In this document: positions 36,137 through 46,990 of the stretch, piece after piece
Numbering within the stretch: the stretch's first letter is position 1
How the letters are laid out: every line of letters starts with the position of its first letter
Assembly: GCF_958450345.1 (NCBI RefSeq)
Contig: NC_088781.1
Span: 49,587,357-49,651,356 of the forward strand
Source: Calliphora vicina
Lineage: Eukaryota > Arthropoda > Insecta > Diptera > Calliphoridae
Direction: 5' to 3'
DNA: 64,000 bases
The notes under the pieces: model-generated
The model's database searches: none
Told to the model about the DNA's origin: nothing
What the model saw: the letters and a program-made list of their open reading frames with translations, nothing else
Translations under genes and position numbers: made by a program

Positions 36137-39100
36137 TCTATATATATAAAAGAGTAACGTTACTGACTGACTGACTGATTCATCATCGCACAGCCCAAAC
36201 GGCTGAAGCTAGAATCACGAAATTTTAACTGTGGGTTCCTCCCTCCCCAAAACGATCCGATAAGAAGGGATTTTTGGAAATTCGAACGTTTAGGGGGTAA
36301 AAAAGGGTAAAAACGGGTAAATTCGGTAACCTTATATCTTCAAAACTAATAAAGATACAAAAAAACTTAAAGTTGCATGTTACTCCATTTAAAAAATAAG
36401 CTGACAGGTGTTTCGTACTTTTTCGAAATTCGAAACATTTAGGGGAGAAAACGGGTAAAAACTGTATTTTGGTACTTTTTTGGCACCCTATGTATCTTTT
36501 AAACCAATAAACATATAAACAAATTTTAAATCGCATTCTTTACTTATCAAAAAATAAAAAATATAAGTTTGGTACTTTTTGGAAATTCGAACCCTTAAGG
36601 GATAAAAATTGTGTTTATTTTTGATACTTTTTCATAAAATATGTTTTTCTATAATTTGACATAGGCATACGAATATTTTATTATGAGCTCCCACCACGAT
36701 ACAGAAATTTATTTGAATTAAATTTTACCAAAGCAATGGGGATAAAAAAGGTACCAAAAAGGGGATAAAATCGGAAAAATACATTTTATTGAAATTATTA
36801 AGCCAATTTTGATAATTTTTTTAACACTGGTTCCTGGATTCATACAAAAATTAACTAACAGGGTGTTATTTGGAACTCGAGTGCCAAGGTGTATGTATAT
36901 TGGGCCAAATCCGGGTAAACAGTTTGGTACTTTTTTAAAACATATTTTTTCTTGGGCACATTAACACAGATTTTAATATTTTGAGACATGTCTGTAGCAT
37001 AAACAATTTTGGCAAAATGGAATATTTTTAAAAGTCGAACTTGAGGGGTGTTCGAGGAAGAAAAGGGAAATTGGTACTTTTCTCCTAATGGTACTTTTTT
37101 AATATTTTAAATTATTGCACTTATCGACATTAAAGTTAGCTGATTTGTATCTGAGTGAAGTTTGTGTTAGGCATAGGGTATAATATTTAGGTACCAAAAT
37201 GTGTGAACAGAACTATAGGTACTTTTTTGTTCTTCTAATGGTACTTTTTTGAAATTTCTATAACAATGGACTTAGAAACATGAAATTAAACATATATGGT
37301 CCTAAGTGAGTGAGAATTCTAGGGGGAGACTTTTTGGTACTTTTTCTTTATTGGAATGGTACTTTTTGTAATTTCTTCACCAATGAACCTAGAAACATAA
37401 AATAAAGCTTATATATAAACCGAGTGAGTAGGAAACCACAAGTGTGGGTTTTTTGGTGCTTTTTCTATATTCTAATGGTACTTTTTTGAATTTTCTATAA
37501 CTATGGACTTAGAAACATGAAATTAAGCATATATGGTCCTAAGTAAGTGAGAATTCTAGGGGGAGACTTTTTGGTACTTCTTCTTTATTCGATTGGTACT
37601 TTTTGTAATTTTTTCACCAATGAACCTAGAAACATGAAATAAAGCTTATATGGAACCGAGTCAGTGGGAAACCACAATTGTGGGGTTTTTGGTACTTTTT
37701 CTATATTCTAATGGTACTTTTTTGAATTTTCTATAACAATGGACTTAGAGACATGAAATTAAGCATATATGGCCCTAAGTGAGTGAGAATTCTAGGGGGA
37801 GACTTTTTGGTACTTTTTCTTTATTCGAATGGTACTTTTTGTAATTTCTTCGCCAATGAACCTAAAAACATGAAATTAAGCTTATACGGACCGGAGTGAG
37901 TGGGAATCTACAAGTGACTGCTTTTTGGTACTTTTTCTATATTCTAATGGTACTTTTTGAATTTTCTGTAATAATGGACATAGAAATATGAAGTTAAGCA
38001 TATATGGTTCTAAGTGAGTGAGAATTATAAGGGTAGAGTTTTTGGTACTTTTTGTTTATTCTAATGGTACTTTTTTGAATTTTCTATAACAATGAACTTA
38101 GAAACATGAAATTTAGCATACACGGTCCTAAGTCAGTGAAAATTCTAGGGGGAGACTTTTTGGTACTTTTTCTCTATTCGAATGGTACTTTTTGTAATTT
38201 CTTCACCAATGAACCTAGAAACATGAAGTAGAGCTTATATGGACCGGAGTGAGTGGGAATCCACAAGTGCCTGATTTTTTTTACTTTTTGTATATTGTAG
38301 CGGTACTTTTTGAATTTTCTGTAATAATGGCCATAAAAATATGAAATTAATCGTATATGTTATAAAGTGAGTGAGAATTCCAGGGGGAGACTTTTTGGTA
38401 CTTTTTCTTTATTCTAATGGTACTTTTTTGAATTTTTTATAACAATGAACTTAGAAACATGATATTAATCGTATATGTTCTAAAGTGAGTGAGAATTCTA
38501 GGGATAGACTTTTTGGTACTTTTTCTTTATTCGAATGGTACTTTTTGTAATTTCTTCACCAATTAACCTAAAACCATGAAATTAAGCTTATATGGGAGTG
38601 AGTGGGAAACCACAAGTGGGGGATTTTTGGTGCTTTTTATATATTCTAATGGTACTTTATGAATTTTCTGTAATAATGGACATAGAAATATGAAATTAGG
38701 CGTCTATGGTCCCAAGTGAGTGGAAATTCAAGGCGCTTGGTACTTTTTCTTTGTTCTCATACGTACTATTGTGAATTTACTATAATAATGGACCTAGCGT
38801 TTCCAAAAAACCAAAGAATTTCAAAACCGCGGTTTTGTTTTTTTTTGGGTTTTGTGATAATTTTTAAATATTAATTGTTATAGAAACAAAATTAGTTGAT
38901 AATATAGGAAAGGCTATACAAATTTAAAATTCAAAATCGACGGGTTATGGTTTAGTGAATGCGAATTCAGAAGTGATAATCAATGGTACTATTTGTTTAT
39001 TGCAATTGTACTTTTTGAAGATTTTATAATAATTTTAGGCACACATGATTTTAAATGAATTTGAATTCACAAAAGGTGACTTTAGTGGTAACTTTCTTTT

Positions 39101-39226
39101 GCATTTTCTATAATAATGGACCCAGAAATATGAAATTAGACATTTACAATTAGATTCACAAAGGGATACTTAATAGTACTATTTCATTCTTCTAATTGGG
39201 GTGGCGAAGCGCACCGGGTCTGCTAG
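36137..39226 (+). mobile_element. 3.1-kb non-autonomous Helitron
   Basis: The 5' end is TCTATATATATAAAAGAG after a host A. The 3' end is GGTGGCGAAGCGCACCGGGT followed by CTGCTAG, before a host T, so the insertion is between A and T without duplication, as Helitrons do. The 3' segment folds as a GTGGC-GAA-GC(G)CAC hairpin about 10 bp before the CTAG terminus. There is no Rep/helicase gene; most of the inside is a 118-bp tandem array plus related GGTACTTTTT-containing sequence. Helitron copies with this 5' start are known in many insects. Confidence 0.85.
37240..38770. repeat. 118-bp tandem array inside the Helitron
   Basis: GGTACTTTTT heads each unit at 37240, 37358, 37477, 37595, 37713, 37831, 37949, 38066, 38184, 38302, 38419, 38537 and 38651, a spacing of 117 to 119 bp except the last step (114). 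Units mostly alternate between a 'GAATTTTCTATAACAATGGA' type and a 'GTAATTTCTTCACCAATGAA' type, so the higher-order period is about 236 bp. Irregular related units extend left to about 37085. Confidence 0.85.
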
Positions 39227-39603
39227 TGTTTAATGAAAATGTTAAACAAGCGTTTTATGGATGGATGGCGAAATGGTTTTAAACATGAGAACATGTTTAT
39301 TTATTTAAAACTTAAACACGTACATGTAAAAATAAAATATAATGCATACTTTTAGGCTTATTTTTGCATTGATTTGAATGGTTTGATGTTTCTCAATAGT
39401 TTGTGGACAGTTTAAATTGTTATAATTAAATACAATTGTTGTTGGAGCATTGCAATTTGATTTATAACAAGTTCAATTAATTCAATATAGCCTACAGAGT
39501 TTTTATTGTGAAATAAGCACAAATTAGCACAAATATCTAAGCAATTATTTTAAACAGTTTTTTAATAAACTAAACTATTATTTAAAGAAACAAAATTACT
39601 CAC

Positions 39604-40924
39604 TTCTATCATATTCCAGCTTAAAACTGGACCTTATCACATCACTGGCCATAGGATCCATGCGAAATGTGAATGGTCCTCCATTCCCTCTTGCTCTGTC
39701 ATCAGCATCTTTGGCTGCTATTTCTATGAACTTACGCGGGCTTACATTTTCAGGTAAAACAGGACGATAATCCTCTTTAAACACCGGAGCATTATCGTTG
39801 ACATCCTTAACGATGACAGTTAAAACAGCCGTTGCTGTGCGCGGTATAAATCCATCATCCACCGCCAATATTTCCAGTTGATGTCGTTCATTGGTCTCAC
39901 GATCCAAAGATCTTTGTATGCTTATCGCACCCTTATCGCTAATAGCAAATTGACGTTTACGATTACTGGACCTCACCAGTTTGTAGCTGACCTTACTCTT
40001 GCCACCCTGATCGGCATCCGTTGCCTTGAATTGCTCTAAAATGGTGCCAACTTTTGTATCTTCATACACCGACAACTCTATGCGATCGCGTTCAAAGTGC
40101 GGTGAGTTATCATTGATGTCACGCAGCTTAACCACCACCCATGAATAGGCCAAGTGATATTTGTCACTATCATTGTCGCCCTTGTCGTTGACTTGTATGC
40201 GAAAACGAAAACCACTACTCTGCATGGGATCTTCATAGTCCAAAGGTTGTATGATTTTCAAGGAACCAGTACCATCAGTATTACGTACCATTGTAAATTT
40301 GTCCGAACCCAAACCACTGTTGGGCACTACTTTGTATTGAAATGAATTCGTTTCATCCTCATCCTGCACCGTCACCGTGAGTATGGGTGATTCTGGTATA
40401 TAAGTGCCATTTGTTTCATCCACCTCCGTAAACCATTCATCTTTGGTAAACATGGGTGGCATATCATTTAAATCTTTAACTCTTATAGAGGCAGTGCCTG
40501 TACCCTTAAGGCCTCCCCCATCCATGGCCACTACTTGTATGGAGTAGTCAGGCGTTCGTTCACGATCCAGACAACAAACTGCTGTCTTGATTACTCCCGT
40601 ATCCGATTCTATTTCGAATATGGGTGCTCCCGTTTCTTCTTCAATGACATTTTTCTCTATGGAATATATTAGTTTGGCATGTGTACCCTCATTGGGATCA
40701 TCATAGTCTACGGCTGACATGGTCATCACAGCCAAACCGGCTGTGCCATTTTCCGTTACATTACCATAATAAACGCCCTGAGGAAATTGTGGTGTATTGT
40801 CGTTGATATCTTTAAGATTAACTTGTATGTCGGCATAGCCGACGAGTCCTTCGCCGCCCTCATCTTGGGCAAAGACCGTGAATCGCCATTGCGGTCGGCC
40901 ATTCGGTTGATCGCGATCAAGGGG
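39604..40924 (-). CDS. CadN2: N-cadherin (CadN2-like), exon with cadherin repeats
   Basis: This 1321-bp exon encodes 440 residues plus one base. It starts PLDRDQPNGRPQW, completing the repeat begun in exon 52757-52894. Calcium-binding linkers follow at about residues 39-45 (DINDNTP), 151-157 (DLNDMPP), 269-275 (DINDNSP) and 374-380 (DVNDNAP). So it holds the end of one repeat, three whole repeats and the start of another. Each whole repeat shows the usual LDRE or LDYED and DxD/DADQGG motifs. The unusual DRE-like start VCCLDRERTPDYS, with paired Cys, is conserved in fly CadN. Acceptor TTTGTAG ends at 40925; donor GTGAGT starts at 39603. Codons stay intact despite the repeat-filled introns on each side. 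Confidence 0.96.
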
Positions 40925-41123
40925 CTACAAAAGGATGGAAAAAATAAACAATTTATTATCATTAGGAAATATATTTTATTAGTATTAGTTGGAAAATTAC
41001 AATTACATATAATTAGTTAAACAGAAGCTAAATTTAAATAAATTTTCCATAAAACTTATAACGATCAAATTGTTCAAAAATAGTTTTACTGAAAACTAAC
41101 TAAAAAAATTATTTTAAATTATT

Positions 41124-41215
41124 ACACCGTACGACACTCAATATTAGACACGAACCTGATGATATACGTCTGAAATAATAAATTAAATGGAGAAAAACTG
41201 CGTTTTCAGTTTTTC
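41124..41215. repeat. left arm of a distant inverted repeat
   Basis: ACACCGTACGACAC, TTAGACACGAACCTGATGAT and ATATACGTCTGAA reappear inverted at 45535-45650. The same holds for GAAAAACTGCGTTTTCAGTT, which matches there with small changes. The two arms enclose the family A repeat and the piggyBac insertion. Confidence 0.65.
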
Positions 41216-41633
41216 ATTTCGTGATCCTGTTTCCTTTTAAAAGGACTTCAAATTTTCAGAAGAGTACATTTTTAAAAAAATGTTTTAAAATACTTTTGAT
41301 CATCCCACTATGTTAAATTTGGTCTCAAATGATCAAGAAGAGTTGTAAACTATTTCGTATTATTTTTATTTTATCCTGTAAGGATCAAAAGATGTCAAAA
41401 ATGTCCTTTCAAATTTTTTCCTTGAATAGATTTCCAATAATTTTTTTTTAAAAAAATAGTGAGTTAAAGATCTAAATATTGAATACCACATGCCAAAATT
41501 TCATCCTTCTATCTTAACTACTTAAGTGTTAAAAAATATTTTAAATATGAATTATTTGATTTTTTATATTTTATTTTAATAATATAGCAAAATCCGATGT
41601 GAAAAGCAACGAAGAAGACTTTTTAATAAACAA

Positions 41634-42606
41634 GTAAAATGGTATAGTCGGGCAAGCCTGACCTTATGATACCCTATACTGGGTATATGATTATAAAAAG
41701 TTTTCTTTTGATATGAAATTTATTTGTGTTGAATCGTATTTGAATACACACATTTTCGGTAGTGGGCCTTATATGTGAGCTATGACTAATTATCGACCAA
41801 TCGTCACAAAATTTGGTGAGATGAATTGCGAATATATGAAACATATTTGTGTTGAATTTTGTTTGGATACTGACATATTTCAGAGATTTGTGTATACTAG
41901 GACCGCCTGGTGGTCAAAATTTGACCACTAATAACGATGTTATACAGTTACTTTTGAGTACATATATACAAAAATATTTTTCACGTGTGTGTACAAATGC
42001 ATGTGTATGTATTTAGATGTGCATAAACATATTGTTGTTGTTTTTCAAGGAAATTTAAAACGCTTTTTACCACTTTTATGGAAAGAATTTTTAAAAAAAA
42101 ATTTATATTGTGCAATTCTAGAGAAAATAGCCTCTTAAACCATATAAGTTTCATCAATATTGGTGGACAATAACATACTTAAAAGTGTACCACAAAACAA
42201 CGTGTGGCCTATTTATATATAAGATTAATGACATTTTCGAGAATGTTGCTTATATGGGAGCTATGGAATATTGTTGACCGTTCGTTTGGTCGTGAGAGTT
42301 CGGCTTACTTACAACTTAAATGTGCTGAATTTGGTTTGAATATGTTTATAATTAAGATATTTATTAGAGCTTAACTATTTTCAAATAGGCCAATTGTATG
42401 GGGGCTAGGATAAATAATGGGCTGATTCTAACCAAATTCAATAGCTTTTGTCCTTTGGGCAATATAAAGGTTTGTGCCAAATTTTATCGAATTATCTTTA
42501 AACCTGCGACCTGTAGTTTGATTACAGAGTTTACATGGATGGACGGACGGACCGACGGACATCGCTTAGTCGACTCAGAAAGTGATCCTGAGCAGATTGG
42601 TATACT
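41634..42606 (-). repeat. DINE-1-like repeat (family A), inverted, target of piggyBac
   Basis: It begins AACAAGTAAAATGGTATAGT with the GTCGGGCAAGCCTGAC end and ends ..AGCAGATTGGTATACTTTAA at the piggyBac junction. After piggyBac it resumes at 45519 as GGTGGGTGTTGGGACA. Read on the minus strand, the joined site is CACCCACC-TTAA-AGTATACC, as in other family A copies. About 300 bp from 41905 to 42215 (starting CTGGTGGTCAAAATTTGACC) are foreign to the family and may be another insertion. Confidence 0.7.
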
Positions 42607-42610
42607 TTAA
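42607..42610. repeat. TTAA target duplication, left
   Basis: TTAA immediately before the CCC terminus. Its partner is at 45515-45518. Confidence 0.9.
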
Positions 42611-42625
42611 CCCAATACCGCCCAC

Positions 42626-42643
42626 TGTAACATATACGTAACA
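42626..42643. promoter_or_regulatory. subterminal 18-bp palindrome, copy 1
   Basis: TGTAACATATACGTAACA, within the left subterminal region. It is the reverse complement of copy 3 with one mismatch. It is a candidate transposase-binding site by position; this is inference. Confidence 0.5.
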
Positions 42644-42833
42644 CTGACATTCATCAATATTTAACTAAATTGTCAACTTAATAAATAATATACAAATGTG
42701 TATTCATGTTTATTTTGTGTTTTAATGTTCCTTCTGCAGCAATAACTGATTATTTCGTTAGTTCTACTCTTCTTGTGGTTGTGTAAGGTTGTTTTGTAAA
42801 GTGTGTTTTTTGAAAGCTTGAAAAAAGTGAATT

Positions 42834-42850
42834 ATGACGACACGAAGAAG
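42834..42850 (+). CDS. piggyBac transposase, exon 1 (17 nt)
   Basis: ATGACGACACGAAGAAG is followed at once by the donor GTAAGA. Spliced to 43122 it gives MTTRRRYGYLTLEEATQYLE, continuing the frame of the large exon. The R-Y-x-x-L-T-x-E-E-A pattern is what piggyBac transposases usually show at their N-terminus. I chose this start because the large exon has no in-frame ATG before its conserved N-terminal motif. Confidence 0.75.
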
Positions 42851-43121
42851 GTAAGATAGTTAATTTTATATATATATATTATTTTATACATAATTATTAT
42901 ATGCATACTTAAAGAAAACATATCAAATTATATTATTTAAGTGTAAAAAAAAATATTTGAGTTATATAGTGTACGGTAGAAAGTGAAGAAAGCAGGTGTT
43001 ACGTATTTGTAACACTGGGCAGCACTCAGTTATTTTTGGACCACTTTTTTTACGTTACAAATATGAACAAATATCAACATATTTGGCATTAGTTTTACTT
43101 TTAGAGTATTTTTTTTTTTAG
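42851..43121 (+). other. intron of the piggyBac transposase gene (271 bp)
   Basis: It starts GTAAGATAGT and ends TTTTTTTTTTAG, with a strong polypyrimidine tract. It joins AG to A, making an Arg codon. It contains the third 18-bp palindrome (42997-43014). Confidence 0.75.
42997..43014. promoter_or_regulatory. 18-bp palindrome, copy 2, inside the transposase intron
   Basis: TGTTACGTATTTGTAACA, followed by CTGGGCAG, so the CCCA(G/C)TG context of the ends is also partly present. Its role is unknown; it could be a third binding site. Confidence 0.45.
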
Positions 43122-45144
43122 ATACGGGTATTTAACATTGGAAGAAGCCACACAATATCTTGAGGAGCTTTTGTCAGATGATAGCCAGGAAAATATTATT
43201 GAACAAGTGGTCATAGAGCCGCCGAGAGCTAACTATTTGCCGTCTGATGAAGACTCTGGAGATGAAGATGGTGGTGGACTCCCGCAAAATTTGCCCAAAG
43301 CTCTACTTATACAACCATGCGAAATTACAATTCGGAAGTCGGGATCATGTGGCGATGATGATCAGGAAAACGCGGAAGACATGGAAAATGTATTGCTAGA
43401 GCAGACATTGCAAGATGTTATAAATAACTCTTCTGATAATTTAAATATTGATTGCCTTAGATCTAATGCAACTACACCGTTGAGTGTAAAATCATCTGCA
43501 GAATCGCCTAAAAGAAAAGCAGTGGAAAATAAGATAAAGACCCCATCTAAGGTACCTCGTGTGCAGCATTTTGACTCTGCCTCAGGTTCTACAAAGAAAC
43601 CAAGACCATCAAAATGTAAAAAATCAAAGTATGCCAAAAGATTACAAAGTGAAACTATTCAGTGGGTGGAAGATGAGGATGTATGGTGTCAACGTATATT
43701 CCCTGAACCCGACTTTTCTGATTGCACTGACTTACCACCCTACGTGCAATTTGAGAAGTTTTTTGACGATGAGTTGGTACAAATGCTATGCAATGAAAGT
43801 AACAGTTATGCAGTATATAGTGGACAAGAGAACCCAAAAATATCGATGAATGAAATGCGAGTTTTTCTTGGAATCCTGATTGTTACAGGTTATGCTTCAG
43901 TTCCTTCAAAGAGAGATTATTGGACAAATGAAAGCGATCTTAAAAATGAATTGGTTTCGGATTCTATGCGTAGAAATCGCTTTGATACAATATTTCGTAA
44001 TATACATTTTATTGATAATGCAAAACAACAAGGAGACGATAAAATCTGGAAACTACGACCATATACAGATGCTTTAAAAACACGTTTCTTGAAGCACTTT
44101 CATCCTGAACAATGTCTATCTTATGATGAATCAATGATTGAATATTATGGTCGTCACAGCTGCAAACAATTCATAAGAGGAAAACCCCTTCGTTTCGGTT
44201 ACAAAATGTGGAGTTTAAATACTCCGCTGGGATACTTAATAAATTTTGAAATGTATCAAGGATCAAATCCCCGTTTAAAGCCTGAATATTACACCAGGTA
44301 TGGGAAAAATATAACTCCATTGTTTTGTATGCTGGATGAATTTGATGAAAATGTTAAGCAACTTGAATTTTCAATTCATTTTGACAATTTATTCACGACA
44401 GTTAACGCTTTGGTTGGTCTAAAGCAACGCGGTTACCATGGAACTGGAACAATCCGAGAAAATTGCATACCCAAATCATGTCCTTTACCTTTAAAAGATG
44501 TATTAAAAAAACAACAGCGTGGTCATATTGAAAGTATAAAAATGGTATCTCCTGCTATAAAAATTACCAAATGGGTTGACAATGCAGTTGTATCTGTAGC
44601 GTCCACTATTCATGGGAAGGTACCTATCACCAAAATAGCCAGATTTTCCCGAACGCATAAGAAAAGAATTATGGTTCCCTTACCACATGCTATAAACGAA
44701 TATAATAAAAATATGGGTGGAACTGATAGAATGGATCAAAATGTAAATGCATATAGAATTGGGGCGCGAGGAAAGAAATGGTGGTTTTCAATATTTACAT
44801 GGTTAGTAGATGTTTCAATACAAAATGCTTGGATTCTACATCGCAAGGCAGGTGGAAGCATGTCCCAGTTGAGTTTTCGCCGATCAATAGCAACTCGGTA
44901 TTGCAAATCTTATGGCAGTAACAAACCACCTCAGAGTTATCGTCGTTTAGCTACAGATGAACAAGAGTATTCAACCAGATATGATGGGGTAAATCACTTT
45001 GTCGTCGAAACAAAGGACAAAAAAAGACGTCGTTGTGCAGGTTTGAACTGCTTGTCTCATCCAACTTCCATGTGCAAGAAATGTAATGTTGGTTTGTGTA
45101 TCAAATGCTTTGAAAAATACCACTATTTTCTAACAACAAACTAA
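43122..45144 (+). CDS. piggyBac transposase, exon 2 (main exon)
   Basis: With exon 1 this gives a 679-residue protein. Order: acidic, low-complexity N-terminal region (about 1-190, with DEDSGDEDGGG and basic KRK-rich stretches near 140 and 165); the DDE_Tnp_1_7 domain from about 200; and a C-terminal Cys-rich zinc domain (about 640-675, C-GLNC-HPTSMC-KC-VGLCIKC-EKYH). Catalytic Asp candidates are D341 (LSYDESM), D427 (HFDNLF) and D541 with D544 (GGTDRMDQ), equivalent to D268, D346, D447 and D450 of the Trichoplusia enzyme. Transposases of this family cut and paste DNA at TTAA with precise excision. There are no stops or frameshifts. The protein is somewhat longer than the classic 594-residue enzyme, mostly in the N-terminal part. 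Sense is opposite to the cadherin gene. Confidence 0.95.
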
Positions 45145-45367
45145 ATAACATTAAAAAAATTTTATGAATTACTATATTTGTTTATTTATTTTTTATTATT
45201 TTCTGTATTTTTTATTATTTTTATTGTGTAAAACACATTAAATTAAAAAAAAATGTTTTATGTTATCTTTTATGTAATAAATGGAAGTTTTTGTTAAGTT
45301 TTGTTTATAATAAATATACGTTTTATTTTGAAAAATGCTAGGCCCAAAAATTGTATGTACTGCCCAC

Positions 45368-45385
45368 TGTTACGTATATGTAACA
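45368..45385. promoter_or_regulatory. subterminal 18-bp palindrome, copy 3
   Basis: TGTTACGTATATGTAACA, preceded by TGCCCAC, which is also the context at the termini. It lies about 130 bp inside the right end. Confidence 0.5.
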
Positions 45386-45514
45386 GCCCCCAAAACCCAA
45401 TCTAGGACAAATGGAAAAATTTTTTTTATTAAAATAGGTTCATTAAGCTAAGGTAAATTGCTGTTCAAAATTTCATTGATTTATATAGTCTAGATCGCTG
45501 TGGGCATTAAAGGG

Positions 45515-45518
45515 TTAA
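45515..45518. repeat. TTAA target duplication, right
   Basis: TTAA directly after the terminal GGG. It pairs with 42607-42610. Confidence 0.9.
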
Positions 45519-45534
45519 GGTGGGTGTTGGGACA

Positions 45535-45650
45535 ATGAAAAACTGAAAATACAGTTTTTCTGCATTAAATTTTGTAGATTCAGACGTATATCATCCAGTT
45601 CGTGTCTAACGAATTTTTTGTCTATTTGTCGGACGGTGTTATCCCTAAAT
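45535..45650. repeat. right arm of a distant inverted repeat
   Basis: It reads as the reverse complement of 41124-41215, with anchors CAGACGTATATCATC, GTTCGTGTCTAA and CGGACGGTGTTA. It contains about 20 extra bases near 45610-45630. Confidence 0.65.
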
Positions 45651-46108
45651 ACATAATTAAACATTTTCATTGAGTTAAATTTTGTTTAAAATCCCGGTTT
45701 TTAATAATTCATTTATTTAAAATGGAAAAGTTTTTTACTTTAAAATATTGTACATTTGATTTTTTTATTCAAAGTACAAAAATATCAATGTTTGCTGCAA
45801 TTTGTATTTTATTTAAGAATTTAATTATTGTCATTTGCGTATCGCCTATGTTAATGTCTATGAAATAATTAAATATATAATTGACTTTTTAATCACATTA
45901 TTACTTTTTTTTAATTTACATAATAGACTATGTATATTATATAAAAATAACATATGCATAAAATTTTGTGTTTTATTGCAATTAAACATATTCAAAAACT
46001 AAATATACTAAGAAATTATTCGAATATCAGCTATTAAATAATCAACATTGTCTCTTTCTTACGAAAAACCCAACTACAGTTAATCCAATTAAAGTTTGAT
46101 ATATACCC

Positions 46109-46300
46109 CAGGAGGTCGATTGTGGTTCTGTGAAACGGTGAAATGGAAAAAAACTTTTCATTTTCGTTTTCATATGAACTTTTCATATTATCATTTCACA
46201 AATTGGTATTTTCATATGAAAACATTTGAATTTATTTATAATTTTTTCACTAAATGAGAATTCATTTCACAGTTTCACAGAACCAGAAACGACCCCCTGG
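46109..46300. mobile_element. 192-bp MITE with CCAGG(A/G)GGTCG ends
   Basis: The left end CCAGGAGGTCGATTGTGGTT continues CTGTGAAACGGTGAAATG. The right end, reverse-complemented, is CCAGGGGGTCGTTTCTGGTT then CTGTGAAACTGTGAAATG, about 38 bp of terminal inverted repeat with few mismatches. The loop repeats TTTTCATATGAAA-type palindromes. No target duplication is obvious. Confidence 0.75.
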
Positions 46301-46990
46301 TGTATTAATTTAAATATCAGTAATATATTCGAGGAACTATACCTCTATATTAAAAAACACAACATTTGAGGAGAATAAAAAAAAAATTTAATTTGGGTAT
46401 TTACGAATTCTTTCTTCTACAATATTTTTTTCAGATTATGGTAAAAAATATGGTATTCTGGGGAAATTATGCTCTTCAAATCTATTAAATTAAAGCACAT
46501 ATTTGGAAGTATTGAAAATGAACCAGAATATATGAGTTTCGGTTCAATATCACGTATATATGCACGCAGAATGAAAGAAAATATCTTAAAATCGTATTTG
46601 ACACAAACCTCAATTGAATTTAACCACACGCAGAGAAAAAATATAATTCTCATCAGTTTCATCAGTTTGCTGTTCTCACGGCCAATTTATATTGAAAAGG
46701 AGAGCACTCTCCTAGACAAGGATGGAATATGCGCAGCATTACCATCTATAAAGCTCTATTTCTACAATGATCTTCAAACTAGAATATTCGAATTCTAGAG
46801 GTTTCGATGTTAATCATTAATCATTTAGTGTTGCCATACTTACAAACAATGCTCAACTCAAAGATTTTATTCAATGTTATATGTTCCACAACAATGTTAA
46901 TAATACTCACAGATATGTTTAAATTTTGAGAGGAACTGCTTTTTGAGTGGCATTATACAGCTTTAAACCAACCGTTAAAACAGTTATATT

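Larger units (their letters stand above)
23564..39603 (-). other. 16-kb intron of the cadherin gene
   Basis: The donor GTGAGT starts at 39603 on the minus strand and the acceptor CCCAG ends at 23564. Inside are a LINE cut by a TIR element, a second LINE relic, nested foldback MITEs with a DINE-1-like element, and a Helitron, listed separately. The parts 23564-24610, 26700-28250, 30600-31267, 35390-36136 and 39227-39603 are AT-rich; apart from stray DINE-1-like fragments near 30720 and 30840, I see nothing in them. Confidence 0.85.
42611..45514 (+). mobile_element. complete piggyBac-family transposon (2904 bp)
   Basis: The element has CCCAATACCGCCCACTG at the left end and, reverse-complemented, CCCTTTAATGCCCACAG at the right, agreeing at 12 of 17 positions. 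It is flanked by TTAA on both sides. It encodes an intact transposase with one intron. Subterminal 18-bp near-palindromes (TGTTACGTATATGTAACA type) lie at 42626-42643 and 45368-45385, with a third at 42997-43014. An AATAAA-type signal lies in the 3' region (AATAAATGGAAG near 45276). Both sides of the insertion belong to one family A repeat, so the boundaries are certain. Confidence 0.93.

Noticed and set aside
37240..38770. CRISPR-like array because of regular spacing
   Set aside because: The units are contiguous 118-bp tandem repeats without unique spacers, inside a Helitron in a eukaryotic intron.
42611..45514. Domesticated piggyBac-derived host gene
   Set aside because: Paired termini and TTAA duplications at a repeat-derived site show an ordinary transposon insertion.
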